Assembly: GCA_002104905.1 (NCBI GenBank)
Contig: MCFE01000137.1
Location: forward strand, 62,001-126,000
Direction of reading: 5' to 3'
DNA length: 64,000 nt
DNA from: Basidiobolus meristosporus CBS 931.73
Taxonomy: Eukaryota > Basidiobolomycota > Basidiobolomycetes > Basidiobolales > Basidiobolaceae
This document shows, piece after piece, positions 24,439-34,955 of this stretch (position 1 is its first letter; each line of letters begins with the position of its first letter). The notes beneath the pieces are model-generated. The model made no database searches. It was given only the letters and a program-made list of their open reading frames with translations, and was not told where the DNA came from. Both the position numbers and the translations under genes were made by a program.

Positions 24439-24924
24439 ATGAGTGTACGAGCGGCCAAACTAGGTGACATAGAGACCCTCCTGTTTATAGCTCATGAGAC
24501 CCAGAAAGCACTTCGGGCAGCAGGTAGTCTACAGGAGATAGGAATCCATCAACAGAATGAGCTTGAAGACTACGTGAGCCGAGGATACATGTATCTTTTT
24601 GAAGAGGAAGGGGTCCTGGGTAGTGTCAAGCTGGAGCCTCTACCAGCCGATAAAGTCCAGCAATGGACCCTACAACCAAAGCGAAAGTACACGTTCCTTA
24701 GCAACTTCATGTTGCTACCCAAGTATCAAAATAGTGGACGGGGAGTTAAGTTGATGGAGCGTATACTCCTTCTGTTACATGACGAGGAAACTACCGTAGT
24801 CTTGGATTGCTGGGAAGGAAACAGCAAACTGCGACACTTCTACCAAGAAAAGTGTCACTTCACCCTTCACGGAGTGTTTCCGGAAAATGACTACTGGATT
24901 GCAGTATTTAAAAAGCTGCGCTAA
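24439..24924 (+). CDS. GNAT-family N-acetyltransferase
   Basis: Single exon, 161 aa. The GNAT fold is visible: N-terminal VRAAKLGDIETLLFIAHE, beta-strand FLSNFMLLPKYQ, the acetyl-CoA pyrophosphate loop QNSGRGVKLMERI (Q/RxxGxG/A), and the terminal RHFYQEKCHFTLHGV strand-helix. Substrate is not predictable; such small stand-alone GNATs act on amines, amino acids or antibiotics. The neighbouring DUS gene lies 400 bp upstream on the same strand. Confidence 0.85.
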   Translation: MSVRAAKLGDIETLLFIAHETQKALRAAGSLQEIGIHQQNELEDYVSRGYMYLFEEEGVLGSVKLEPLPADKVQQWTLQPKRKYTFLSNFMLLPKYQNSGRGVKLMERILLLLHDEETTVVLDCWEGNSKLRHFYQEKCHFTLHGVFPENDYWIAVFKKLR

Positions 24925-25198
24925 ATGGAACTGGAGCCCTTTATTCAGCAAATTCCTTACTTGCGCCAGACGAAAGGGTTGAAGACACTCATCAAAGCCT
25001 CAATGTGTCTACATCAGAATTCAATTCAGTAAACCATATCAATTGTTATCTAGTGAATATTCAACTTCCCATGCTATAGAAGATGGCGGTTATTGTATAC
25101 CCGAAATATTGGACCTAAGCATTAATACAAAATGACTTCACAATTTCACTATTTGTTGGAAAATATATATTTCAGTGATGCTAATTCTCAAGAGCGGC

Positions 25199-26372
25199 GG
25201 ATACACCAAGAAAAAAGCTGGCAAAAGGCCAGCTGAATACCATCTTAGCATAAGATATCTCAGGTACAGGTATTTGGCCAACAAGCAGATATATTTCTTG
25301 GGAGGAGACTGGGCTGACCAGCATTCATACCAGACTTGGTAATAAGTTAATTACCACTACAAAAATCTACAACTAGAAATTTCAAAGAAAAACCCCAGCT
25401 GAATGCCAGCAGATTATCAGATGAATTTCAAATATGGAATTTTTTGTAGGGAGTTGTTCCTGGAAAAGACTAGCATGTGTTACCTACTTGATATTTACTA
25501 CTAAATATCTGTATTCATTTAGTCATTGGTCCTTAGTTTCAGAACTTAATTTTTTCACTGGTTGAAATTGACTTGGAGTTCCAAAATGTCAGACACCCAA
25601 ACATCAAAATTATGCAGATAACTTCAAATTTGGGACATATCCTGGGAATCATTCTAAATATGTTACTTTACTAATGTCATCAATGTATAAGTGTTACCAA
25701 CTCATATGATATCCTCAAGACTCTGACATACCTCTGTTGGTACAGTGATTCAGTAATAATGGTATATTTAGAAGTCTCTGTATTTTGAGTAGGCTGTCAC
25801 TTGCCAATCAGGTTTTTGCATACATTTGTTGGCTGAACAAGTAAAAGTTCTCCAAATAGCTTGCTTCCAGTGCCACTCCAGCTCCAAGTGATGAAAATAT
25901 CATGAAAAAGAATACTGTATCAGGTACTTCATTATTGAAAACTGACCACCAATTATTTGTGTATAAGAAGTTAAGTAACATTACCATTTCCATTAAGGAA
26001 GCCCCTGATCTTTGCACTCAGCTTTTTGAACCTTTCTCAGGACATTCTTATTATTGGCTCTACAGAATTCTTCCAAGAGTACCCAGTATGAAAGATCGCA
26101 AAGTTGGAACTTATTGGATTTTTAGCTGGTATTCAGCTGGTATTTCTGCTCAGAACTTTCAGTTGCAATTTTTGGTGGAAGTAATGAGTAGCTGATTACC
26201 AAGCTTGTTATGAATGCTAGCTGGCCTAGTCTCCCCCTAGAAAGATTATCTGCTTGTCTGCTGTGAAGCTAGTACCTGCAATATTGACAGTGGTCACTTT
26301 TGGAAATGTTGGAATTCAGTTGATATCATGATGGTATTTTGCTGGCCTTTTTCAATTTTTTCCTAGGTGTAT
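25199..26372. mobile_element. Non-coding element with ~200-bp inverted repeats
   Basis: 25199-25430 (ATACACC... through AGCTGAATGCCAGCAGATT) aligns by eye with the reverse complement of about 26140-26372. Shared words in order include AAAGGCCAGC, AATACCATC, ACAAGCAGATA, GAGACT, AGCATTCATA, CTTGGTAAT and CCAGCTGAATACC. The ~700-bp middle has no transposase. This suggests an old MITE or deletion derivative of a DNA transposon. Precise ends and target duplications are unclear because the arms are diverged. Confidence 0.6.
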
Positions 26373-26586
26373 TAATACCTCATTCAAGCCCAAGAAAGCT
26401 ACAGGTAAATATCATGCAATTCTTCTGGCTCTCCAAGTCACCAATAATACTCCCTGGAATCTTGCAATACTCTGATCTAAATAGGGTGGAGTATGTGAAG
26501 GTTTATGTGTAAATATGCAATTTCTATTACCTGAAGCTCCTAAATTGTGGCCAGATTCTGGGGGAACTAGAGAAGTTGCATGAGAC

Positions 26587-26933
26587 TGTTGTAAGAATTT
26601 GTAGCTCCACCTAAATACTCACCTAACTTAGTTACTTGGATCATTGCCTACAAGTCTTAGAGAATCCTGACCAAGTTCCTTGTTGGGATTTACTTGGAAT
26701 ATTCTCACCAAAAATCAGGTACCAAGAACATGAAATTTTGTTAAGTTGACCAAACAGCCCCAGAATTTGCACACATGTCTTTGGGACCTTCCTAGATATA
26801 TTCTACGTGCTTTTAATGCTAAGTTCATGGAAAAGTATAAAATCACCTTTGCATTCAATAAATCATTCAGTGATAACCACAAAACCTACTTGTTCTCCTA
26901 GTCACCTTCAATATCTCCAAGACTCTTACAACA
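26587..26933 (+). repeat. Solo copia LTR
   Basis: A 347-bp LTR of the element A family in plus orientation (TGTTGTAAGAATTTG... to CTCTTACAACA), diverged, with no internal sequence on either side. Flanking GAGAC/TATAC agree only in the last two bases. Confidence 0.85.
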
Positions 26934-28457
26934 TATACAACCTGTCTTATTGGGTTCACATGAGATATTTTACCTTTAGTAGTGCTTTGGAAACTTCACT
27001 GACTCAAAGAATTAGCCAATGTCTTAAGCCTTAGGTAGTTAATAATAATTTAGCACCAATAGAATCTTAGAGTACATAAAGAATTTTGGAGTCAACTATA
27101 TTTATAACAGATGCATTTATTTCAGAATTTAATACAGCTCAATACCATAGACCTAACACATAATTACAAGGACCTTACTCTAATCGGCATGCAGTCATCA
27201 TTTGGGCTTACTACGTTGATAGCACTTTCAACCACAATATGGTGGCTTAGATAGACTTCGCTATTTAAAACCTAGCCTTGGGTAGATCCAATCCTCCAAT
27301 TAGGCATAAACTATATTAACCATCCACAGAAACTAGCATGAAGCTGCATAAATCATTAAATATGGTCCGCTTGTAATTCCACTGGCTGAGACTCTGTATG
27401 TGATAGCATGAACACTCTTGATCACCACACTTTCTCCATAGCCCATAGTGCTCTATTGTCAATAGCCCAGTGGCCCTTGCTTTCTCGAGGCTGCAGCCTA
27501 ACCATGAGGTTTTTGACTTGTTGAGGAAAATGGCGACTCTTTGCACACCCTGCAATCAACCATACATATCTGGATAAGGTCTGTAACAATGCAAATGAGC
27601 ACTCAACACATATCAGACTATCTTGGAATAGTAGCATTATCTGCTTGGCGGTTGCTGGATAATTGATGGAAATGGAAAGCCAGATGGCTCTAAATCAGCC
27701 AATGCGCCACACAACAACATAGAGCAACCATCTCCTTCTCTATCTGGCAATCCCCTACTCAGCACGCAACATTGTTAAGCTTGGATCGGAGCCGCAAGGG
27801 ACATCAACAAAAGAATCCGGACATTTCCTCATATAAATCTAAGTTATATCGCTTGGCTTAAAAAAAACCACACTTACCATTTAGGGGCAGCCAGGTTACT
27901 GCTCAGTCGCCTTTGAACGTGTGTTGGGTGAGCGATTCCTGTTCTCGTCAGGGAAATTCAATATCCGGGCTACGGATTACTGGCCATACATTTCAACTCT
28001 AATATATAGAGCCATTTGCTAATCGTGGTCACCTCCCAATTGCGGCAACCGTAGATGGATAGTGTCGTGGAATTAGCAGCACCACACCTTAGGAATCGTG
28101 AATGCCCTGAATCAGGATGCTAAAATTGGTTAGAAAGTGACTCGGTGCAACTGGAACTACAAGGTTGATTGTTCCGCGGGGCTTGGAAACGGTGAGAATG
28201 CTGACTATTCCCAGTCCAAATCGGCTTCACTTCATTTGACACTGCATGATTCTCTTTACAATAGGTGCCATTCTAGATGTTGGATGTACTACAGAAAATG
28301 GGGTGACTCGATTCATTGATTCCACCAGCGTGATCAAGGATGCCTTGATTCTGCTGACTGTACCACCAGCCAAATGAGGAAACTCCTGATCAGGTCGGGA
28401 TTTAGTATAAATTGTCACTGTGTGGTCCACGATTCCCAACACATTCTTTCATCGACA
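26934..28457. other. Intergenic, no gene seen
   Basis: AT-rich sequence with only short unsupported frames. The last part is presumably promoter of the BTB-like gene. Confidence 0.4.
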
Positions 28458-29066
28458 ATGCTTGCATCGTGCAATATCCTTAGCCTAGAACAGATGCTTG
28501 TCAAAGCTGATTCCGTCTCTAATTCTGCATTCCCAACCATCTCCTACATCAAGGCCGATATGTTGGACAAGGCCTCTGACGAGTATATCCCTATATCAGA
28601 AACAGAGGCCGTCTCAAGGACATACATACTTGAGAACCTGCGCAAAATGGGTCCCGTTTTGTTCAATAATCCCCACTCCACCAAAACCTGTCTGCACCTA
28701 AATGATGATGAGGGAAACGTTGCCAAGTTCTGGGTTCACGACTTTTACTTCCTGCACGATAGCTACGTTCTCTATCAGCTTTTGCATCCTTCCTCAAAGC
28801 CAAACACACCTGAAATCGAAAAGGAGCAACCATTCGATATATCGACATCCACCTCAACTGATGACGAGGTTTCTCATATTTACCTTACGGTCCCATCAGT
28901 TGCTGGCATGGAGCATCTCCTTCGTTGGATATACATTCGACAGGACAATGAATGGCTAGCATCCATGAACGAAGAGAACTTCGACTCCATCATGGAGAAT
29001 GTGGCATTTCTTCGATTAAGCCAAGAGGCTTATTACGTGATGGCACAGTTCTACGAAAACCTATGA
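28458..29066 (+). CDS. BTB/POZ-like protein, paralogue 1
   Basis: 202 aa from the ATG at 28458, chosen because it gives the same length as the paralogue at 30676-31290 (204 aa); an in-frame ATG at 28374 would add 28 residues. Layout resembles a BTB fold: KFWVHDFYFLHDSYVLYQLL (strand-turn, HxxxL and SxVxxxLL equivalents), a variable Ser/Thr-rich loop, then YLTVPSVAGMEHLLRWIYI and a helical end SIMENVAFLRLSQEAYYVMAQFYE. BTB domains mediate dimerisation and Cullin-3 adaptor binding. No second domain is present. The family call is inferred from pattern, not from a search. Confidence 0.7.
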   Translation: MLASCNILSLEQMLVKADSVSNSAFPTISYIKADMLDKASDEYIPISETEAVSRTYILENLRKMGPVLFNNPHSTKTCLHLNDDEGNVAKFWVHDFYFLHDSYVLYQLLHPSSKPNTPEIEKEQPFDISTSTSTDDEVSHIYLTVPSVAGMEHLLRWIYIRQDNEWLASMNEENFDSIMENVAFLRLSQEAYYVMAQFYENL

Positions 29067-30675
29067 ATCCTTCTCCTTAACCCACAACCTGTATATTTAA
29101 TGAATTATACTTCATAGCACTAACCGACTGTACATTGTAATCTACAAATGCATCAATATCATTAAAGATCGATTCTTATTTTTCCCGTGAATTGTTCATA
29201 CCCATAATTGCCGATGCTGGCCACTACTATATATATGTCGATTCCGGGCTGGGATAAATTCTGTCCAATCATAGGCTTGACTTAGATATCTAGATGCTGT
29301 GAGAGGGAAATCCTCACCATAAATTATGGGGAAATCGAGTACCAATTTAATTACACGGCGAGGAACTGATGATATTTATAGCACCTATTGCAAATGAGAG
29401 CAATCACAGTCTACCGAGGAGTGCGTTTACCCATTTCTTGAGAAGCAGCGGTGAAAAGCCTGGCGGATGGTTAGTATTTGCGTCTTCAGTTTTCTTCAAC
29501 TAATAACAATGGTTAACATGCCCGTTGAAGCTTTGAAACAGTACCCACATCAAGCATAAAGATGCTGATTACAGTTGCGCATCAACCCTCTGAAGCTGAC
29601 GCATTTGGTAATATTGCTCGTTTCACGCCTTCGATCGCCTGCCAAGTTTCGAATATTCATAACATATTAGTGAGACAAATCCCAATTGCCATAACCGGAA
29701 ACAAGCTGGAAAGGAAATACGTTTGGCGGGATCACCAATGGTTGCTTACTGACAATCCTCTGTTCATATTAGCTAGGAGACCTCTAATCAGCGATAATAC
29801 GATCTTAGCTTCAGTTTCATATTCAGACCCACGACCAATAAATGAATCTCCAGATTGAAATCAGCCAGTTTACGGATAAGTAATTTATACAGCGCAGTCT
29901 GCGCTGCCCCAAAACGCCCATGAGGCATGCCAACTGATTACTGATTTGGGACGTCGAGCTAAATTCCAACGCCCATTCAGTAGCTCCTTGAAATTGCGGG
30001 CAACAGGAAATGATTGTTTTGTACTTGGTTTGGAAATTCGGGAAAGTGCCGGAAACAGGCAACGCATTTGAACAGCAGCCAAACTCAGATTAGTACCATG
30101 TATCATTTGTATAAACGGCATACTACACAAGACCATGTTTGGTATTATTAAGACTTGCAAGTATACGATTCGTAGCCTACCATACCAAGTCATCCTGATG
30201 CTGACCTTAATTGCTTTGCTGAGCTTCTCAGTGGTTGAATGATAAGTAGAGTAGATACCATCAAATAAAGCAGGACTCGTTTCATGAATATCAGCCAAAA
30301 CATTGAATACATCCGTTCATCTAGAGATCACCCGGATGATATCCGCAATTTCCAAATTTGGTTAATGCTTATAAAAATAATGCCTTAATATTATGGATTG
30401 ATGGTTGCGTCCAAATCATGAGGCAAAGGTTATTTATTACTTTATAATGACATCTCATTTCAAGCTCTCGGCGTGTTTCAACCGATATATACTGATTGTT
30501 GGGGTTTAATTACATGTTATTTAACAATTTAGATCCGAGTCGCCTGTCTTATGACAAAGGGTGCTTATTTACACAACATTCTCAAATCAACCTCTATCTA
30601 CAGCCTTATCCTGTGTGTAACGGGGGCTGCAAGCAAACGAATGAGTTGCATTCTGCTTCCTAGATGGCGATACAA
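29067..30675. other. Spacer between convergent BTB-like genes
   Basis: No supported gene. A 137-codon minus-strand frame at 29885-30298 lacks recognisable similarity and is probably spurious. Confidence 0.35.
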
Positions 30676-31290
30676 TTAAATGCTATCTTCGTAAAACTCG
30701 GCCATCACATAATACGCATCCTGGCTTAGTCGAAGGAACGCTACATTCTCCATAATGGAACCAAAGCCACTTTTGCTCATTGTGTGCAACCACCGGTCAT
30801 CATCACGTGTGTATATCCACCAAAGAATTTCCTCGAAGCCTTCAACTGAAGGCACCACCAAGTAGCTATGATGCTTCCCATCGCTATCTGTAGTCATCTG
30901 CTTGCCAGCTTGATGGAAGCTCTCCAATTCTCTCAGCATGGGTGAGCTCGAGCTGGTAGGGTGAAGTGATTTATACAACACTGGGCTGTCGTGGAGAAAA
31001 TAGAAGTCATGCACCCAAAAGGCAGCCACTGACCCGTTTTTATCCTCAACATGAAGGCGAGTGTTGGTAGAGTGCGGGTTGTTAAACAAGATATGGCCCA
31101 TGCGGTGTAGGTTATGAAGCACTGATGATTTACTGACGATTTCATTCTCTGATGTGCGAATATACTCTTGGTCAAATTTACCACATGGCGGGAATTCGCT
31201 TTGTGTTGCCATTGAACTAAACGGGTATTCGGAAAGATGGTCTTGGGAATGTGCAGCTCTTATAACATTAGTGCCGTAGGAGATATGCAT
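30676..31290 (-). CDS. BTB/POZ-like protein, paralogue 2
   Basis: 204 aa, ATG at 31290. Closely related to 28458-29066 along its whole length. Shared segments include GHILFNNPHST / GPVLFNNPHST, FWVHDFYFLHDS, VPSVEGFEEILWWIYTR / VPSVAGMEHLLRWIYIR, and SIMENVAFLRLSQDAYYVMAEFYE. The loop between the halves (SSSSPMLRELESFHQAGKQ) differs. The two genes face each other 1.6 kb apart, an inverted duplication. Both frames are intact and the cores are conserved, so both are probably functional. Confidence 0.7.
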   Translation of the reverse strand: MHISYGTNVIRAAHSQDHLSEYPFSSMATQSEFPPCGKFDQEYIRTSENEIVSKSSVLHNLHRMGHILFNNPHSTNTRLHVEDKNGSVAAFWVHDFYFLHDSPVLYKSLHPTSSSSPMLRELESFHQAGKQMTTDSDGKHHSYLVVPSVEGFEEILWWIYTRDDDRWLHTMSKSGFGSIMENVAFLRLSQDAYYVMAEFYEDSI

Positions 31291-33387
31291 GATTCCTTGT
31301 AGGCCAAGTTCGAAGGTTAGGTGGGGAGAGAAGTGGAACGATGCTGAGGGGAGGGCGGAGAAGAGGTGGATTTATAGGATATCCAGACCTTGGACGATGT
31401 GGTGATTCCACTGCTTGGTGTCGGTTGGACTAAACGGCCCTTAAAAAATCCCGATGACAGTGACCGTTTGTATCGACTTACCAATCATCCACTAGTCGGA
31501 GTTTACTTGGCCTTGGGTTGTTTTAGGTGTGGGCGAATCGTTTGAAACATGAGTGTATGCGAGCATCGAACCGAATGGTTCCGGAGTTGTTTGCGCTATG
31601 GAATGCTGCTATTTTCCAGCGTAGTAATTTTTGGAATTAGTTCCTGACGGCTGCGGGGAGGAAGTTGTAGGTCAGCTCGTCAGATTCGTTGTTGGAACAT
31701 ATACAGTTTGGCCTTGAAACCATAACAATGCTCTAATAAGTAATTGGTGTTTTATCTCATGGATTTGATCAGTCATCCGGAAAAATAGGATTCGGCACAG
31801 ATCCGGCCCTCGTGGATCTCTTGATATTGAACCTCACAGACGTGGCAATGAATTCGGATTAAGCTCAATGGTCGGCCCATTTAGAGCTATTGACGGGGCT
31901 AAGCTGTTTCCGGTACCGATGAGTCGCAGACCATCGCTTGGCGCCAGATTTCAGACACTTAGCAGGTTCCTTTTTTTTTGGGGGGGGGGTCCAGTATTTG
32001 GTAGTAGGGGGTAAGGTGGAAGTTCTCTTAGGCAAGCCAAGAGTGATCACAATTGATCTCGCGATGCATGCGTAGGCTAGTGGAATATCCTATTTGTCAG
32101 GGGGGGGGGGAATCAAATCTACCACTATCAAATCGAAATGCCGATAGGTGGGTTAGAGCAGGCGATTTCTTCTTGCTACTACAGATCTGAGATAAGTCCA
32201 TTGCTTCAATCGCTGCCATCTATCAAGTTTCTCCGCCATAAGGTCCAGTCCGATTGCGGACTCATCTGATTCGCTCAAGGATCTCGGTCCCACCTCTTGG
32301 CAATCATTTCAGCCACCCTGTTTGTTTACCCAAGTGATCCATCAGGATTCCGCATAAAACAGTCTATGCCAAATGAAGACAATGGAAACCCACTAGAAAA
32401 TAGACTTGTTGCACAACAGGATCCATGTTCTTTCGAAGAAACAACCTCACCTCATGGCCCATCAGGTGGGTCAAGAAAGTGTGTTTCTATGAATTCCAAT
32501 GTGCTTCCCACAAGTTCCGATAAGTTTCCTAATCCTGAGTGCAACAACATATGGGTGTGACTGAAGTAAGAGTCATCTTGGGCGATGAGGAGATAGCAAA
32601 CGGAAACCCGGTTTTTCAAGCCACATCATGTATGGGCCAAGGCCATTAGACTATTATTGTTGGCTATTTACAATCCGGGATACGCCTTGACATTTCAGTA
32701 CAGACAAACGAAACCCAAATCCAACTTAGAAATGGTGAGTTGGGTATTCTAGGTACACTTCCAGATTCATTGCTTATTCATAATAGCTGTTCAATGTACT
32801 CAAAAGTAGCCTATTATTTGATTGCTGAATTCAACCTTCTTGATCTGGCAACCTTTTTGTATACATAAATGGTGACATAGTTCCTGACTAGCTAATCATA
32901 TTGTAATGTAATATGTTTCTTGGCTGTTACCATAGAAAGGTACACTAGGGTTGCTGCAAAAGCTGAACAGAAGTCAGTTTAAAGCAATAGAAATTCTCAG
33001 AACATTCAAAGACCTTTAAGATCTGCCAAGATTCTGTTACATTTACTTCCAGATATTATATCATTTGGTACAAATATTACTCTATACCAGTCCCAAGCGC
33101 ACCCTTTGCGCACTCCTGGATCACTACACTTCAGCATGGGATAGATATTCTAGGGATTAGAGGCTTAGAATTTCTCTTGACTGAAGATGGTTATAATTTT
33201 GTATATATACAATGCTATCAAAACTCAATATACAACAGTGCTCAATCAGCATATATTTGAACAGTGCCATCTATAAAGCACCTGCTGAGCCCAGCTATGT
33301 ACTTGACTATAAATAAGTGGTAAATTTCAGAGGCTGCAAACATTATTTTTGATATATTAGCAACACAAAGCTGTACCTGTAGTTAAG
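31291..33387. other. Intergenic with homopolymer G runs
   Basis: No supported gene; an 87-codon frame at 32297-32560 is unrecognised. Two runs of about ten G (about 31980-31989, preceded by a T run, and 32101-32110) sit 120 bp apart. From about 32700 the sequence becomes AT-rich and probably repeat-derived. Confidence 0.4.
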
Positions 33388-33545
33388 GTTTGTGATTATA
33401 CCTAAATGCACATCTAGCTTAGTGACTTAGATTATTGCCTACAAATCTTGGAGAATACTGGCCAAACTCCTTATCACAATTTACTTTGAATATTTTCACC
33501 AAAATACCAGGTACCCAGAACATGAAAATCTCAAAGTTGTCCAAA
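33388..33545 (+). repeat. Truncated copia LTR
   Basis: About 160 bp matching the first half of the LTR (TTATACCTAAATGCAC... to TTGTCCAAACATCTC), then unrelated sequence until the next LTR at 33597. Confidence 0.7.
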
Positions 33546-33596
33546 CATCTCTGAGTTTTTACATTCAATTCCTTATTAAGAGAAGGACAAATAATA

Positions 33597-33926
33597 TGTT
33601 GTAAAAATTTGGAATTCCACCTAAATATTCACCTAACTTAGTCACTTAGATCATTACCCTCAAATCCTAGAGAATACTGACCAAAATCCATGTCGGGATT
33701 TACTTGGAATATTTACCCAGAACATGAAAATTCTCAAAGTTGTCCAAACAGCCCCAAACTTTGCGGACATGTTCTTGGGACCTTTCTTAACCTATCCTCG
33801 TGTTTGTAATGCCAAGACCAGGTAAAAGTATAAATACTACTTTTACATTCAATAAATCATTAAGTGAAAACCACCTAATCTACTTGTGTCCAAATTACTT
33901 CCAATATCTCCAAGACTCTTACAACA
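33597..33926 (+). repeat. Copia LTR of a 5' stump
   Basis: A 330-bp LTR in plus orientation lacking about 18 bases around CACCAAAATACCAGG. It is followed immediately by the primer site GGTTATGAGCCCC (33927-33939). Confidence 0.9.
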
Positions 33927-33930
33927 GGTT

Positions 33931-34603
33931 ATGAGCCCCAAGCTGTCACTCTCTGTATTGTGTACTACAGCTATTACTGGAATTTTTCCCTCTGCTGAAA
34001 AGTTGGATGGATCTAACTACCAAGTGTGGAAGGTGAAGATGAAGATGCTGCTACAAGAAAGAGGCCTTTGGGATATTGTCACGGGAGAAGAATGCCCTCC
34101 TAAAAGCGTGGGAGAGGAAGCCCTGAAGTACCAGAAGAACAAACAAAGTGTCTTTAACTGCATTTGCCTTAATGTTGAAGACAAATTGCTAATTCAATGC
34201 TCAAGAGCAAAAACAGCAAAGAATGCCTGGAAGGCATTAGAAGACACCTACCAGTCATGTTCAGCTGCCAAGAAAATGTGTCTGAGATGCAAATTCTTTA
34301 CTACAAAGATGCTGCCAGGAGAAGAAATGAAAGATCTAATTAACAGAATTGCCCTGCTGGTAGATGAGATGGAGTCTGTGGGCGTACCAACTACTGATGA
34401 GGATGTGATAGTTACCATCCTGAATAGCCTGACAAACAGGTTTCAGGGCCTTGTATCAGCCCTAGAGTCCAGAACTGAAGATTTGACCTTAAATTACCTA
34501 TATGAAAGGCTCCTGGATGAAGAATTAAGAAAATCAAGCGCCAATAAGAAGGAAGAAGAAAATGCTTTAATAAGCAATGATTACCAACAAAGGAGGTACC
34601 CAA
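33931..34603 (+). pseudogene. Copia gag fragment, cut by element B
   Basis: Open gag frame from the ATG at 33931 (MSPKLSLSVL...) through TEDLTLNYLYERLLDEELRK to QQRRYP, where the LTR of element B begins and supplies a stop. The zinc knuckle and all of pol are missing. The gag part itself has no internal stop. Confidence 0.88.
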
Positions 34604-34951
34604 TGTTGTAAAAGTTTGTATTTCCACCTAAATATTCACCTAACTTAGTCACTTAGATCATTACCTTCAAATCCTAGAGAATACTGACCAAATTCCTTGT
34701 TGGGATTTACTTGGAATATTTTCACCAAAATACCAGGTACTCAGAACATGAAAATTCTCAAAGTTGTCCAAACAGCCCCAAACTTTGCACACATGCTCCT
34801 GGGACCTTCCTTAACCTATCCTTGTGTTTGTAATGCCAAGACCAGGTAAAAGTTTAAATACTACTTTTACATTCAATAAATCAATAAGTGAAAACCACAT
34901 AATCTACTTGTTCTCCAAATCACTTCCAATATCTACAAGACTCTTACAACA
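34604..34951 (+). repeat. 5' LTR of element B
   Basis: 348 bp, TGTTGTAAAAGTTTG to CTCTTACAACA, with TTTAAATACTACTTTT and AATAAA in the expected positions. Confidence 0.9.
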
Positions 34952-34955
34952 GGCT

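Noticed and set aside
29885-30298. 137-codon minus-strand frame between the BTB-like genes
   Set aside because: No similarity to either paralogue or any family known to me; probably chance.
32297-32560. 87-codon plus-strand frame
   Set aside because: No recognisable domain and no neighbouring coding signal.
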